64,000 bases of DNA from the NCBI GenBank assembly GCA_015178975.1, contig WHVD01000151.1:62001-126000 (forward strand), read 5' to 3'. Position 1 is the first letter of the stretch; every line of letters starts with the position of its first letter. Source of the stretch: Hysterangium stoloniferum. Lineage: Eukaryota > Basidiomycota > Agaricomycetes > Hysterangiales > Hysterangiaceae. Under the pieces are notes generated by a model that had not been told where the DNA came from, made no database searches, and saw only the letters and a program-made list of their open reading frames with translations. Below are positions 46,304-54,935 of the stretch, in pieces. The position numbers were made by a program, and so were the translations under genes.

Positions 46304-47463
46304 AAGAGACAGAGGTTGTTGTCCATACGACGTTGTCTTTCTTGTGGAGTTAATTTGCCATCAGGTCCGAGTTTGCCTGAGAGGTCGGGTTTTCCGGCTT
46401 GCTTGCCGGACTGTTGACCCTTGTTGTTGTCCTTATTGTCCTTATTGTTGTTGTTGTTGTTTGAAGACTTTTTATCGTTCTTCTTGTCGGATTGCGTGGA
46501 GTTCTGGTTGCTGGTTGACGAATTGGTGTTATTGTTTTTGTCCTTGGACTTATTTATTTTGTCCGCGGATGTCTCGCGGGCAACTTCCGCGCGACGTTCC
46601 CAATAACGTGCGTCCGCGTTTTGAGCTTTGAGGCGCATACGGGACAGGGTTTTTGGCTTGCCATCTTCTCCTTTTGAGACTTCGTCTTTAAGGCGGGACG
46701 GCAGACCGGCGTAGAATTGGTGGCGGAGAGCGGGATCGCCCCACTGACAACGAGCTGCAAGATTATTGAATTGGACGATGTAGTCCGTGATGCGCTGCGT
46801 GTCCTTCATACGAAGATTTGTGAGACTATTCTCGGCTTCTCCTGTCGGGTCATACGGGCCGAAGTTGGTTTCAAGCTCCTCAACAAAAGCTTCCCAATTT
46901 TCAAGCCAGAGCGGCTCTTCCTCGGTAATCCCGCTAAAAGCCGGTTCAAACCATTTCAACGCGGATCCCGACAAATATGAAAGTGCGTAGTTGACTTTTC
47001 GGGAGTCCGTGGAGAATGCAGCGGCGCGATCGCGGAAATTGAAGCGACATTGCATGAGGAAAGTAGAGAGTTTGTTTGGGTTGGAACCCGTGAAGGGTTC
47101 CGGAGCATTGACTTTTGACCGTGGAGGTTCTTGTTCCTTTCTTTTTCGTTCTTCTAGCAGGTGCGTCATGAATTTATCTATAGTACCTGCTAAAAACTCA
47201 GAAGTAGGATCCCTCGTGTTTGGTCGTTGAAAAGGCGGAGGATTTTCAAGAGGGATTTCGACACCTTTGCCCTTGTCGGGGGCCACGGAATCGTCCTCGC
47301 GCTCGGATTCGTCCAGGTCTTCCGGGATTTCTTCGATGCGGGCTTCTTCCATGGGTTCCGACTGGTTCGCAAGCGTCTGACTGGTATACAGAGTTAACGG
47401 GGAATGAAGAGTCGACGGTCCAGGCATTGATGACTGTGCGCGTGTACTTCTTCTTGGTGGCAT
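46171..47463 (-). CDS. gag of element D
   Basis: 430 residues starting 36 nt after the 5' LTR (MPPRRSTRAQ). It has an acidic N-terminal part, a capsid-like region (about residues 110-290, with LNALSYLSG-type and WFEPAFSGI segments), then a long Asn/Lys/Asp/Ser-rich stretch, and a CCHC zinc knuckle CLLCGKPGHRVPEC near the end. It packages the RNA into virus-like particles. The stop lies next to a run of six A that may allow a shift into pol. Confidence 0.93.
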   Translation of the reverse strand: MPPRRSTRAQSSMPGPSTLHSPLTLYTSQTLANQSEPMEEARIEEIPEDLDESEREDDSVAPDKGKGVEIPLENPPPFQRPNTRDPTSEFLAGTIDKFMTHLLEERKRKEQEPPRSKVNAPEPFTGSNPNKLSTFLMQCRFNFRDRAAAFSTDSRKVNYALSYLSGSALKWFEPAFSGITEEEPLWLENWEAFVEELETNFGPYDPTGEAENSLTNLRMKDTQRITDYIVQFNNLAARCQWGDPALRHQFYAGLPSRLKDEVSKGEDGKPKTLSRMRLKAQNADARYWERRAEVARETSADKINKSKDKNNNTNSSTSNQNSTQSDKKNDKKSSNNNNNNKDNKDNNKGQQSGKQAGKPDLSGKLGPDGKLTPQERQRRMDNNLCLLCGKPGHRVPECPLAKANSSKGRTAKASTETPSKDKPAADSKKE

Positions 47464-47486
47464 AATGAAAACAATCTGCGAGTATT

Positions 47487-47497
47487 AGTCAGAAAAT
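47487..47497 (-). other. self-primer binding site of element D
   Basis: Minus strand ATTTTCTGACT, two bases after the 5' LTR. It does not start TGG. It is complementary over exactly 11 nt to 47825-47815 in the LTR, the expected 5' end of the transcript. Confidence 0.75.
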
Positions 47498-47499
47498 AC

Positions 47500-48320
47500 T
47501 GTTAGGATACACACTCAGGCCGGGTTTCCGGAGAAACCCGCGGGATATCCGGTAGGACTTGGCTTCAGCTTATAGGCTGCGCCCTCGCTAGATCGTGTTG
47601 TCCAATTTCAGACAGGCGGACGGGAATCCCGGGGAGTCCGGGCGGGGGTTCGTGGGTCGTGAGTCGTAGGTCGTGAGTCGAGAGTCGTGAATCGAGATAG
47701 TCGAGAGAGATAGATGCGCCGGAGCCCGTGGGCTCCGACTAGTGCGAGCGGTCTGATGAGAGTAGGGTTTTTAGAGAGGAAAATGTATTAGATTACTGGG
47801 GGGAATCTAAGCTAATTTTCTGACTGGATTGTATGTACAACATCTGCCAGTTTATATAGACCGTGGAATGCATGACATACCGAATCCAGTAATAATGAGA
47901 CGAGACGAGCAAAACATAAAACGGGAATAGTAAACACCAAATTGGTGTTAGGAACGGGACGGAACGGAGCGGAGTCCGAATCGTGACAAAGCATAACCCA
48001 TAACGGGAAACGGAGTGGGAGCGGAGTCCTAAATCGTGACAGGTCATTTGACTAAAACGGGAACGGGGCTCGATTAGAGCGGTGACGGGATTCTAAGCGG
48101 GTCCGGTGACTGATGCGTGGGACGAAGACGGACATAGACAGAGACGGGGTCCGGGGGAAGTCCGGTGACTGATATGTGTCTTAATGAGGTCGAACGTAAC
48201 GAGTCTTGACGTAACGGAGTCCGGGCGGGAAATCCTATAAACAGACGATTGGTGCTTGTAGCGCGTGGAGGCGTACGAGTTAGTGCCCGGAGTCCGGCGG
48301 GATTTGTCCGGGTCGTAACA
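47500..48320 (-). mobile_element. 5' LTR of element D (821 bp)
   Basis: The pair of 40221-41041. A TATA box and predicted start at 47825 divide it into U3 (48320-47826, 495 nt) and R-U5 (326 nt). Confidence 0.95.
47825..47860 (-). promoter_or_regulatory. core promoter of element D (TATA box and predicted start)
   Basis: Minus strand TCTATATAAA at 47860-47851; about 26-35 nt downstream is AGTCAGAAAAT starting at 47825, the 11 nt that can pair with the primer site. The identical block in the 3' LTR is 40546-40581. Confidence 0.65.
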
Positions 48321-49166
48321 CACTGCATCAGCAGTTATATTCCACCCCTAGTTGGGCTGTTGGATAAATATATACAAACACTTAGTCACCTCTAGTTGAG
48401 CTGCTGACCTAAGCTATCTCAGGATCCCTTTGCCACCTCTAGTTGAGCTTCTGGTAATAATCCTACCCCCTTGTCACCTCTAGTTGAGCTTCTGACAAAC
48501 AACTTGTTCCTCTTTTGCCACCTCTTAGTTGAGTAGCTGGCTATCCTTTATTACTAATCCACCTCTAGTTGAGTTGTTGGTTATCAGTTAAAGTAATAAA
48601 TATTTTAGGTTATATTGAGATTAGAAATACATATATTCTAATTTCTACCCGGTTTTTGGCATAAATAAATACTGAGAATATTCTTGCAGAATCCTTAAGA
48701 CTACATTAAGATCCTGATAAGTTAGTATCACAGTAGACCCTGTAGGTTAGTGTAAATAAAGCATATATTAGCCAAATAGTGTTTTATTCTATATCTAATC
48801 TTTTGACCTGTTTATAAATATTTTTACTGTTTGATAAATAGTATAAAATATATATAAACTAGCTAGAATCGAAGTCGAATCTAGTTTCGGAATCAGTGAA
48901 TTGTTATTCATATTTTAGTAGTGTTTTTACAGAAAAAGAACAAGCTTGCACAAGCAGCTCTCAAAACCTTCTTTGCGAAGTAGGGTGCATATATTCAAGT
49001 AAACTCTTGACTTCAGGGGTTCTAAGTCTATTTAGGCTGCCACTGATTAATATCAAATACTTAAATTATTTTACCTTGCAGTGAATTGAGTATTTGCACA
49101 TTTTGATAGAGCATTGGACTCCTTTTTCGGAAAATAGTATTAAAATAAGGCTAATACATCACAAAT

Positions 49167-49183
49167 TGGTGGACGTTCTGGGA
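49167..49183 (+). other. primer-binding site of element C
   Basis: TGGTGGACGTTCTGGGA, three bases after the LTR; the first 16 bases equal the element A site. It starts TGG as for a tRNA 3' CCA. The rest of the leader (49184-49459) has no ORF and ends with an A-rich stretch. Confidence 0.65.
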
Positions 49184-49459
49184 AATACTGTGATTATCTA
49201 GCAGTTTAGTTTCTTAAGTAGTTTACCGATTGTCAAGGACATTCTTATCTGTTTCATAACACCAACTGTTGGGACTGATTCTCTGGTTGAGACAGTCTTT
49301 AGTTCTCCAGAAAAGAACCAGGTAGTCACTCCTGTGCTTCTGGGATTAGGCTATTGCAGCTGACAACTGAGTGTTAAATAAATTAGCTTTTAGTTTACAA
49401 TAGTTACATTTTAAAACAAAAAAAAAAAAAACTTACTTACCTTTAACTCCTATTCATCA

Positions 49460-52400
49460 ATGTTATCTACACCAACTCTTAAAGCAGAAATGGCTCAAGA
49501 ACTATCCTCCATAACAGAACAAGTTTCTGAAAGGGATGAAAGGTTCTTGAATGTTACTATACCTGCTTCACCAATTCAGCGTTTCAGTTTTGAACCAGTA
49601 AAAGAAGTTACTGACAGAGAGGATATAGCTAAGGACAAGACTTACTTGTATCCTGGTACTGTTAGATTGAGAAGAACTTATGATGGTGATCCAAGAATGA
49701 ATCACCGCCGAGATATTATGTTGGCATTAGCCATGTCAGAATTTCCAAATGAGGAAAGAGTGAACTTAGCGTATCTACCTCGTTATGCTGAAAAGTTCTT
49801 TCAGCCACTACTGGATGCATTAGAAGACTTGTTAGTTGGAACACCAACTACTAGTGATTCTAGTGACTTAATTGGATATTACTTAGATCCAATTAAGTTT
49901 GAAAACTTCACTCATATGTTAGAAAGGCATTTGATCAGATCAATACCTATTCTAAATAAAAATAAAGATTGGATTCCTAGTATGCCTAGTTGGGGATCTG
50001 ACAACAATCCACTCATAGCATGGAATGCTAATGATTTTGAAATAATATCTGTTTTGTATAGAGAAGAAGTTGAAAACTTGTTAGCCTATTTCTATGATCA
50101 TAAGACAATGATGCCATCAGAAAAGAAAGAAAAAGAATTGAAGTTACCTTCAAGAGGCCCTAGCCCTACAGTCGAATTTGAGGGAATTGAAGCTTCAACA
50201 CCAGCTCATCCTACTGAAATTCAGTCAATTCCCCAAGAATCAGAACCCATGAAGCCACCTCATGAGGAGCATGGCTTTGAGTCTATTAGAAGAAGACTAG
50301 CAGAAGTAAAGATTGAGCCAAGAATTACTTCTAAAAGATCACCTTATCAAGAACATCCAATACATCTGACTGAATCACGCCGATTATCTGATATCTTTGA
50401 AGATAATAAGCAGTACTTAGGGAAAAAGTCAAGAGCCTATAACTTACCAAAGCCAAGTTCAATTCCTAAGTACACTAAAGCTAGTTTTCCACCTGATGAG
50501 CCATCATCTGATAGTGACTATGGTCCACCACATTCACCTAGTCCTCACCCAAAGCTTGGGCCAACCTTGAGACGTCATCAGAGGGGATTACCTAGTGAAA
50601 AGAGTCAGAAAATAAGATCAGGAAGTCCTCAGCCTCCTGGAGATCCAGGGAGTAGTGATAGCTCACCTGAGGATAAATCCCATAGACCTAAGGGTATTAG
50701 GAGACTGTCAGAATTATCTAGGGCAAAGCAAGAAGATAAAGGAGCTCACTTTGATCTTAAGTTGAAGTCTGATGTTGTACCCAAATGGGATGGTGATCCT
50801 GACACACTTGCAAAATGGGTTTTGAAGATAAATAACTTATCAGAGCGTAGTACAAGCATATATAACCAGCTAGGAGAAGTTGTACCTACTAGACTTGAGA
50901 AGGATGCAGATTTATGGTTCTGGTCTTTACCAAGTAGTTATAGAAGAGAAGCAATGCAGAATTGGGGTACACTTCGAGATGTAGTATGCACATACTATAT
51001 GAACCGAGCCTGGCTTGATAGACAAAAGAGCCGAGCGAACAGAGCACACTACAGAGAAGCTGGATATACAACAGAATCACCAAGCAATTACTATATCAGA
51101 AAATCTGAATTACTTAGTCTAGTGTATAGCATGAGTGATTCAGAAGTTATGATGGAAGTAATGAATGGAGCACCTAAATTCTGGACAACTATCTTAGATG
51201 TACATCGTTGCAAGGACCTAGTAGAATTTGCAGCAGCAATTAAATATCATGAAGAAGCACTGGAGCATACTCCATTCCCAAGTCATGATAATGTACTAGA
51301 TAGAAGAGTAAGGCAGCTTGAACAAATGATGCGTGATGCACCAAGGACTTCTAGATCTAATCTACCAGGTCCTGATCAAGGTTCAAGCAGGAGGAATTTC
51401 TTCCGGTCTGCCAGAACTAACCTTATTGGTGCTTCAACTACTATAGGCAAGCCTCAATTCCCTCGGGATGATAGAACAATTTCCAAAGGTTCTACTCCTG
51501 AAAGTAAAGGAGCTAGACCATGTAGACATTGTGGTAGTCCTAAGCATTGGGATAATGAGTGCAAGTATTCTAGAAAGGGTTCTAGAAATGCCAAGGCAAA
51601 TTTAATTGTCCATGATGAAGAGTATATTAAGGCCATGGAAGAATATGAAGAAGCCTATCTAAATACTAGTTCAGAAGATGAAAATCCCCCTCAAAATGAT
51701 TCTAATAAAGACTTGATAAGTTTAGAATCATCAGATAGTTTAAAGGAGGAGGAAAAACCGGATTTTCATAAGGCCCTTCAGCTGAATGCTGTAATGGATT
51801 TGGAGTGTGGCTCAGATACTTTGAAAATGAAGCCACAGTCTTCTCTGAGGGGATCCCTAGATTCTAATGAATCTCTGAGCAAGTTAGAAGCCAGACAAAC
51901 CTTTGAAAAACAAGATATATCTCAGAAATTTAGAAATGGCATGTTCAAGACCAGATCTTATGTTACTCAACTTATTTCTGAGACTAAAAACAATATTTTA
52001 TCATTAAAAAGGTTAATGTCACGCCCACCCGGATGTGCCTTTCTTGGTGCGCAGGCTATGGCTACTAAGGCATGGCTTAATAATTATGGACAAAATCAAA
52101 TCAGAATCATAATAGACTCTGGAGCAGATATTACTTTGATATCTCAATCAGCATTCAACAAAATAAATAATCCACTGAAGATAATAACTGGACAAAAGAT
52201 CAATTTAATTCAAATAACAGGATCTTCTACCATATCAGGATTTGTATCAGTACCAATATATTTTGATACAAATGAAGGACCTGTAGAATTAAAGATTGAA
52301 ACTTATGTAGTTGAAGGAATGACTACTCCATTTATTTTGGGAAATGATTTTGCTGATCAATATGCTCTGTCTATTATGAGAAATAAGGAGGGAGCTGAAT

Positions 52401-52984
52401 TGATATTTAGTTTCTGTGATAGGAAATTAGAAGTTGAAAACTTAATCAGATCAAGGATTTCAAGATCAATGTTAAAGTATGGAAGAACATATTATATGTG
52501 TCAAAAGTCCAAAGTAAAGGGAAATGTCCCTGTAGGATTTTTACAGTCCATTCCAATCTCAACCTGGACATTTAAAATAATAACTATGGACTTCACTCCA
52601 AAATTGCCAGAAAGCCAAGGTTATGATAACATATTAGTAACTGTTGATAACTTAACTAAATATGAAATTATCATACCCAATAGAATCACTGTCATTAAGG
52701 AGTACATTGGCAATTTATTGTTAAAACATATAATAATATACTATAACTTCCTAAGTCAAATCACTTCAAATTGGTATAGAAAATGGACCGGAATATTTTG
52801 GAGAGCAATCTGTGCTCGATTAGGAATAAAGAAAGCGCTTACCACGGCCTATTACCCACAAACTGACCGCCGAAAAGAGATAATCAACCGAATTCTCACA
52901 AGGGCATTTAGAGCTTATTTAGGATCAAAAAGAAACTATTGGGTTGTTATTCTAAATAGTTTTTTTATTTGCATTCTATACTAG
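49460..52984 (+). CDS. gag-protease-integrase fusion of element C, lacking RT and RNase H
   Basis: A continuous frame of 1174 residues. Gag occupies about 1-680: an N-terminal part like element A gag, a variable Pro/Ser-rich middle, and a capsid-like DPDTLAKWVLKINNLSERS and ADLWFWSLP region. The zinc knuckle CRHCGSPKHWDNEC is at about 691. The protease has IIDSGADITLIS at about 886. About 40 residues after the protease the sequence enters the integrase zinc finger (YYMCQKSK, about 1013) and the core (ITMDFTPKLP). RT and RNase H, normally some 500 residues, are absent, yet the frame is open. In the core the second catalytic Asp is replaced: where relatives have CDRDKRW, C has SNWYRKW. The frame ends just after the core. 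Gag and protease may still work; integrase should be inactive. Confidence 0.85.
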   Translation: MLSTPTLKAEMAQELSSITEQVSERDERFLNVTIPASPIQRFSFEPVKEVTDREDIAKDKTYLYPGTVRLRRTYDGDPRMNHRRDIMLALAMSEFPNEERVNLAYLPRYAEKFFQPLLDALEDLLVGTPTTSDSSDLIGYYLDPIKFENFTHMLERHLIRSIPILNKNKDWIPSMPSWGSDNNPLIAWNANDFEIISVLYREEVENLLAYFYDHKTMMPSEKKEKELKLPSRGPSPTVEFEGIEASTPAHPTEIQSIPQESEPMKPPHEEHGFESIRRRLAEVKIEPRITSKRSPYQEHPIHLTESRRLSDIFEDNKQYLGKKSRAYNLPKPSSIPKYTKASFPPDEPSSDSDYGPPHSPSPHPKLGPTLRRHQRGLPSEKSQKIRSGSPQPPGDPGSSDSSPEDKSHRPKGIRRLSELSRAKQEDKGAHFDLKLKSDVVPKWDGDPDTLAKWVLKINNLSERSTSIYNQLGEVVPTRLEKDADLWFWSLPSSYRREAMQNWGTLRDVVCTYYMNRAWLDRQKSRANRAHYREAGYTTESPSNYYIRKSELLSLVYSMSDSEVMMEVMNGAPKFWTTILDVHRCKDLVEFAAAIKYHEEALEHTPFPSHDNVLDRRVRQLEQMMRDAPRTSRSNLPGPDQGSSRRNFFRSARTNLIGASTTIGKPQFPRDDRTISKGSTPESKGARPCRHCGSPKHWDNECKYSRKGSRNAKANLIVHDEEYIKAMEEYEEAYLNTSSEDENPPQNDSNKDLISLESSDSLKEEEKPDFHKALQLNAVMDLECGSDTLKMKPQSSLRGSLDSNESLSKLEARQTFEKQDISQKFRNGMFKTRSYVTQLISETKNNILSLKRLMSRPPGCAFLGAQAMATKAWLNNYGQNQIRIIIDSGADITLISQSAFNKINNPLKIITGQKINLIQITGSSTISGFVSVPIYFDTNEGPVELKIETYVVEGMTTPFILGNDFADQYALSIMRNKEGAELIFSFCDRKLEVENLIRSRISRSMLKYGRTYYMCQKSKVKGNVPVGFLQSIPISTWTFKIITMDFTPKLPESQGYDNILVTVDNLTKYEIIIPNRITVIKEYIGNLLLKHIIIYYNFLSQITSNWYRKWTGIFWRAICARLGIKKALTTAYYPQTDRRKEIINRILTRAFRAYLGSKRNYWVVILNSFFICILY

Positions 52985-53745
52985 TAGATATTCTATAACG
53001 AAATTCGTCATATGTTTTTTGTTATTCAACTACCGGCCATTGTCACGGCTTAGTCACCTACCCCTAAAGCCGGAAAATATACTAAGCTCTAAAAATGAAG
53101 TAATTAGTGACGGAAATATGGAAACAAATGACTCACGGATGTCAAAAAGATTTTGCGACTCCAATGAGCGAATTGTCGAAGAATCTGAGACAAATCGAAA
53201 TATAAGCAGAAGGGCGCTTAATTTGAGTCATATATGCGGGAAGAAATACAATAATCGAATTCGACTTACATTCAAGCAAGAAATTTAGTACAATAATTTG
53301 GAACTATCTAAATTTATTGCAGAATGTAAAAAGAAAAGTTCTGAAGTCATTTAATGAGATACGATGAACTGTTCGCGATTCTAAAGAAAATAAATTCGTT
53401 AGCATATAGACTGCGAATGCCAGTCTCATACGGCACTCACCTAATTTTGAATATTGCGCATTTAGAATCTTATCGAAACTTACCGAGCAATTATGTAAGT
53501 CGACCGAGAAAACATTTGAACCGGGAAGATTTTAAAACAAATGCCTAAATATGAATTCGAGGCAATAATTGACCAAATGTGGTCAAGATCCCGAAGCGGT
53601 CGCAGAAATCTATTATACAAGTAACATTCATAGAGTACTTACCTAATTCTGATGAATGGTTAACCCGAAAAGTTCGAGAAGATGCGCGAAAGATCTTGAG
53701 AGTCTGGAAAATGATACACCGGGCCAAGAACTATCTAAAACACTA
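52985..53745 (+). pseudogene. integrase C-terminus and chromodomain remnants of element C
   Basis: Scattered frames: FNYRPLSRL near 53025; LKKINSLAYRLRMP..IAHLESY (53385-53480), the conserved segment after the integrase core; then YEFEAIIDQ and, in another frame, VTFIEYLPNSDEWL and ILRVWKM, a decayed chromodomain. It shows that C descends from a complete chromovirus. Confidence 0.7.
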
Positions 53746-53897
53746 AGCAGTCTCACATATATGCTAGAAGATTCTTTAGTATTCTTTATAATGACATCAT
53801 AAAACATGAAAACAACATAAAAGGAACTCAAAAACACGAAAAACAGACAATCTAAACCGCATATATGAGCCTTTCGTCTCAGAAAACCTACTAAAAA

Positions 53898-54914
53898 ATG
53901 GTGTTTATCCCTTTCCCTACCCGTTTTGACTATGCTCTTGATTGGAGCTCATCTATTCCTAAACAACACGACGTAGTTACAGCTCTTACTCAAGAACCGA
54001 CTAACAACCCGTTCGCGTACCTTCCTCGAGATGAGGATTGGGGGCACGTTACTGTAAACAGTCATTTTTACGATTTTCTTGATCCCAAGATTATTGACCG
54101 GCTATGGCTTACGCATCTCGAAAATATAAAGGAGGTTTGTGTAGCCGCTAACGGTCATGATGACTACGTTATAGGAGATATCAAAAGTTGTAACATTTCT
54201 TTAAAACATTTATTGGAAATTCGTATGATTGCTCCCACGTTTGGGCCTATCTCGTCCCTCGTTCACAATCCACTCCACATTTCTGGAATTAAAGAAGATA
54301 TATTACAAGAATACAATTCTTTTCAGCAAAGAGGATTACAACTAGTTGCCTGGATCGAGGAGGCGAAGAACCGTTCTCAAGATTTCGAACACGTCGAAAG
54401 TTGGAATTGGCCCAAAGATCCACAACCGCCTTTGCCTTATGTACTACGCCCGTATTGGGAGTTGAATCGACAAGAGCGTCCTGAAACATGGACCTTTGAA
54501 GATGTTTGGGGTATGCATAAACCGGTCATAATCCCACAGCCCCTGGAACGTCTCAATATTATGAACAAGGCTTTGAAAAAGTTGTATAAGGATGCAAAAG
54601 AAGGTATATCGTTGTATTTGAAGCCTAAACAATGTTTCTTATTATTTTTTAAAGTCGGGAACTTCAAAGCTTCAAACGAAAAATCCATTAATTCTCCCTT
54701 CGACTTCTCTTTCGAAATGAAGCATCCCGACAGTAAGGATATAAGATCCAAATTGAATTCTCAATTCTTGATCGACTACAAAAACAAGAAGAATCAAGCC
54801 GACTCTAGTTCCGGGTCTGAGAATCTCCCAATCCTTATTGATGTCTCAGACGATTCTGAGAACTACGAAATGCAAGGAGATTCTAGCGACAGTATTTTTG
54901 GAAATGACATCTGA
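53898..54914 (+). CDS. ORF-X: accessory protein of element C, 338 residues, unknown function
   Basis: Complete frame from ATG 53898 to TGA 54914, ending 21 bp before the 3' LTR. The start is the first ATG after A-rich leader sequence. The N-terminal two thirds are globular-looking with many Trp/Tyr/Pro (WNWPKDPQPPLPY, YWELNRQERPETWTFEDVWG). Then comes a Lys-rich helix (NKALKKLYKDAKEG), and the last 45 residues are acidic. PILIDVSDDSE near the C-terminus matches the hydrophobic-core-plus-acidic form of SUMO-interaction motifs. No signal peptide, membrane helix or enzyme motif is seen, so it is not an obvious envelope. A copy with a 57-nt intron lies at 1-572. The frame is kept open although the integrase around it has decayed, which suggests it was selected or the copy is young. 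Confidence 0.8.
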   Translation: MVFIPFPTRFDYALDWSSSIPKQHDVVTALTQEPTNNPFAYLPRDEDWGHVTVNSHFYDFLDPKIIDRLWLTHLENIKEVCVAANGHDDYVIGDIKSCNISLKHLLEIRMIAPTFGPISSLVHNPLHISGIKEDILQEYNSFQQRGLQLVAWIEEAKNRSQDFEHVESWNWPKDPQPPLPYVLRPYWELNRQERPETWTFEDVWGMHKPVIIPQPLERLNIMNKALKKLYKDAKEGISLYLKPKQCFLLFFKVGNFKASNEKSINSPFDFSFEMKHPDSKDIRSKLNSQFLIDYKNKKNQADSSSGSENLPILIDVSDDSENYEMQGDSSDSIFGNDI

Positions 54915-54917
54915 ATC

Positions 54918-54932
54918 AAAAAAGAGAGGGGA
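54918..54932 (+). other. polypurine tract of element C
   Basis: AAAAAAGAGAGGGGA directly after the ORF-X stop and three bases before the 3' LTR. Confidence 0.75.
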
Positions 54933-54935
54933 TTT

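Larger units (their letters stand above)
40221..48320 (-). mobile_element. element D: intact Tf1/sushi-like chromovirus, 8100 bp
   Basis: Minus strand: 5' LTR 47500-48320, self-primer site, gag, pol with chromodomain, antisense accessory gene, polypurine tract, 3' LTR 40221-41041. The target duplication CACTG is at 40216-40220 and 48321-48325; the empty site is visible in the sister LTR at 55856-55860. Gag and pol are open throughout. It is the youngest layer of the tower. Confidence 0.96.
39152..49163 (+). mobile_element. 5' LTR of element C, interrupted by element D
   Basis: 1907 bp after removal of D and one target copy. It is longer than the 3' LTR (1763 bp) by 144 bp, exactly eight 18-bp minisatellite units. 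Confidence 0.9.

Noticed and set aside
53898-54914. ORF-X as an envelope gene
   Set aside because: No signal peptide, membrane helix or cysteine pattern; the protein looks soluble and acidic at the C-terminus.
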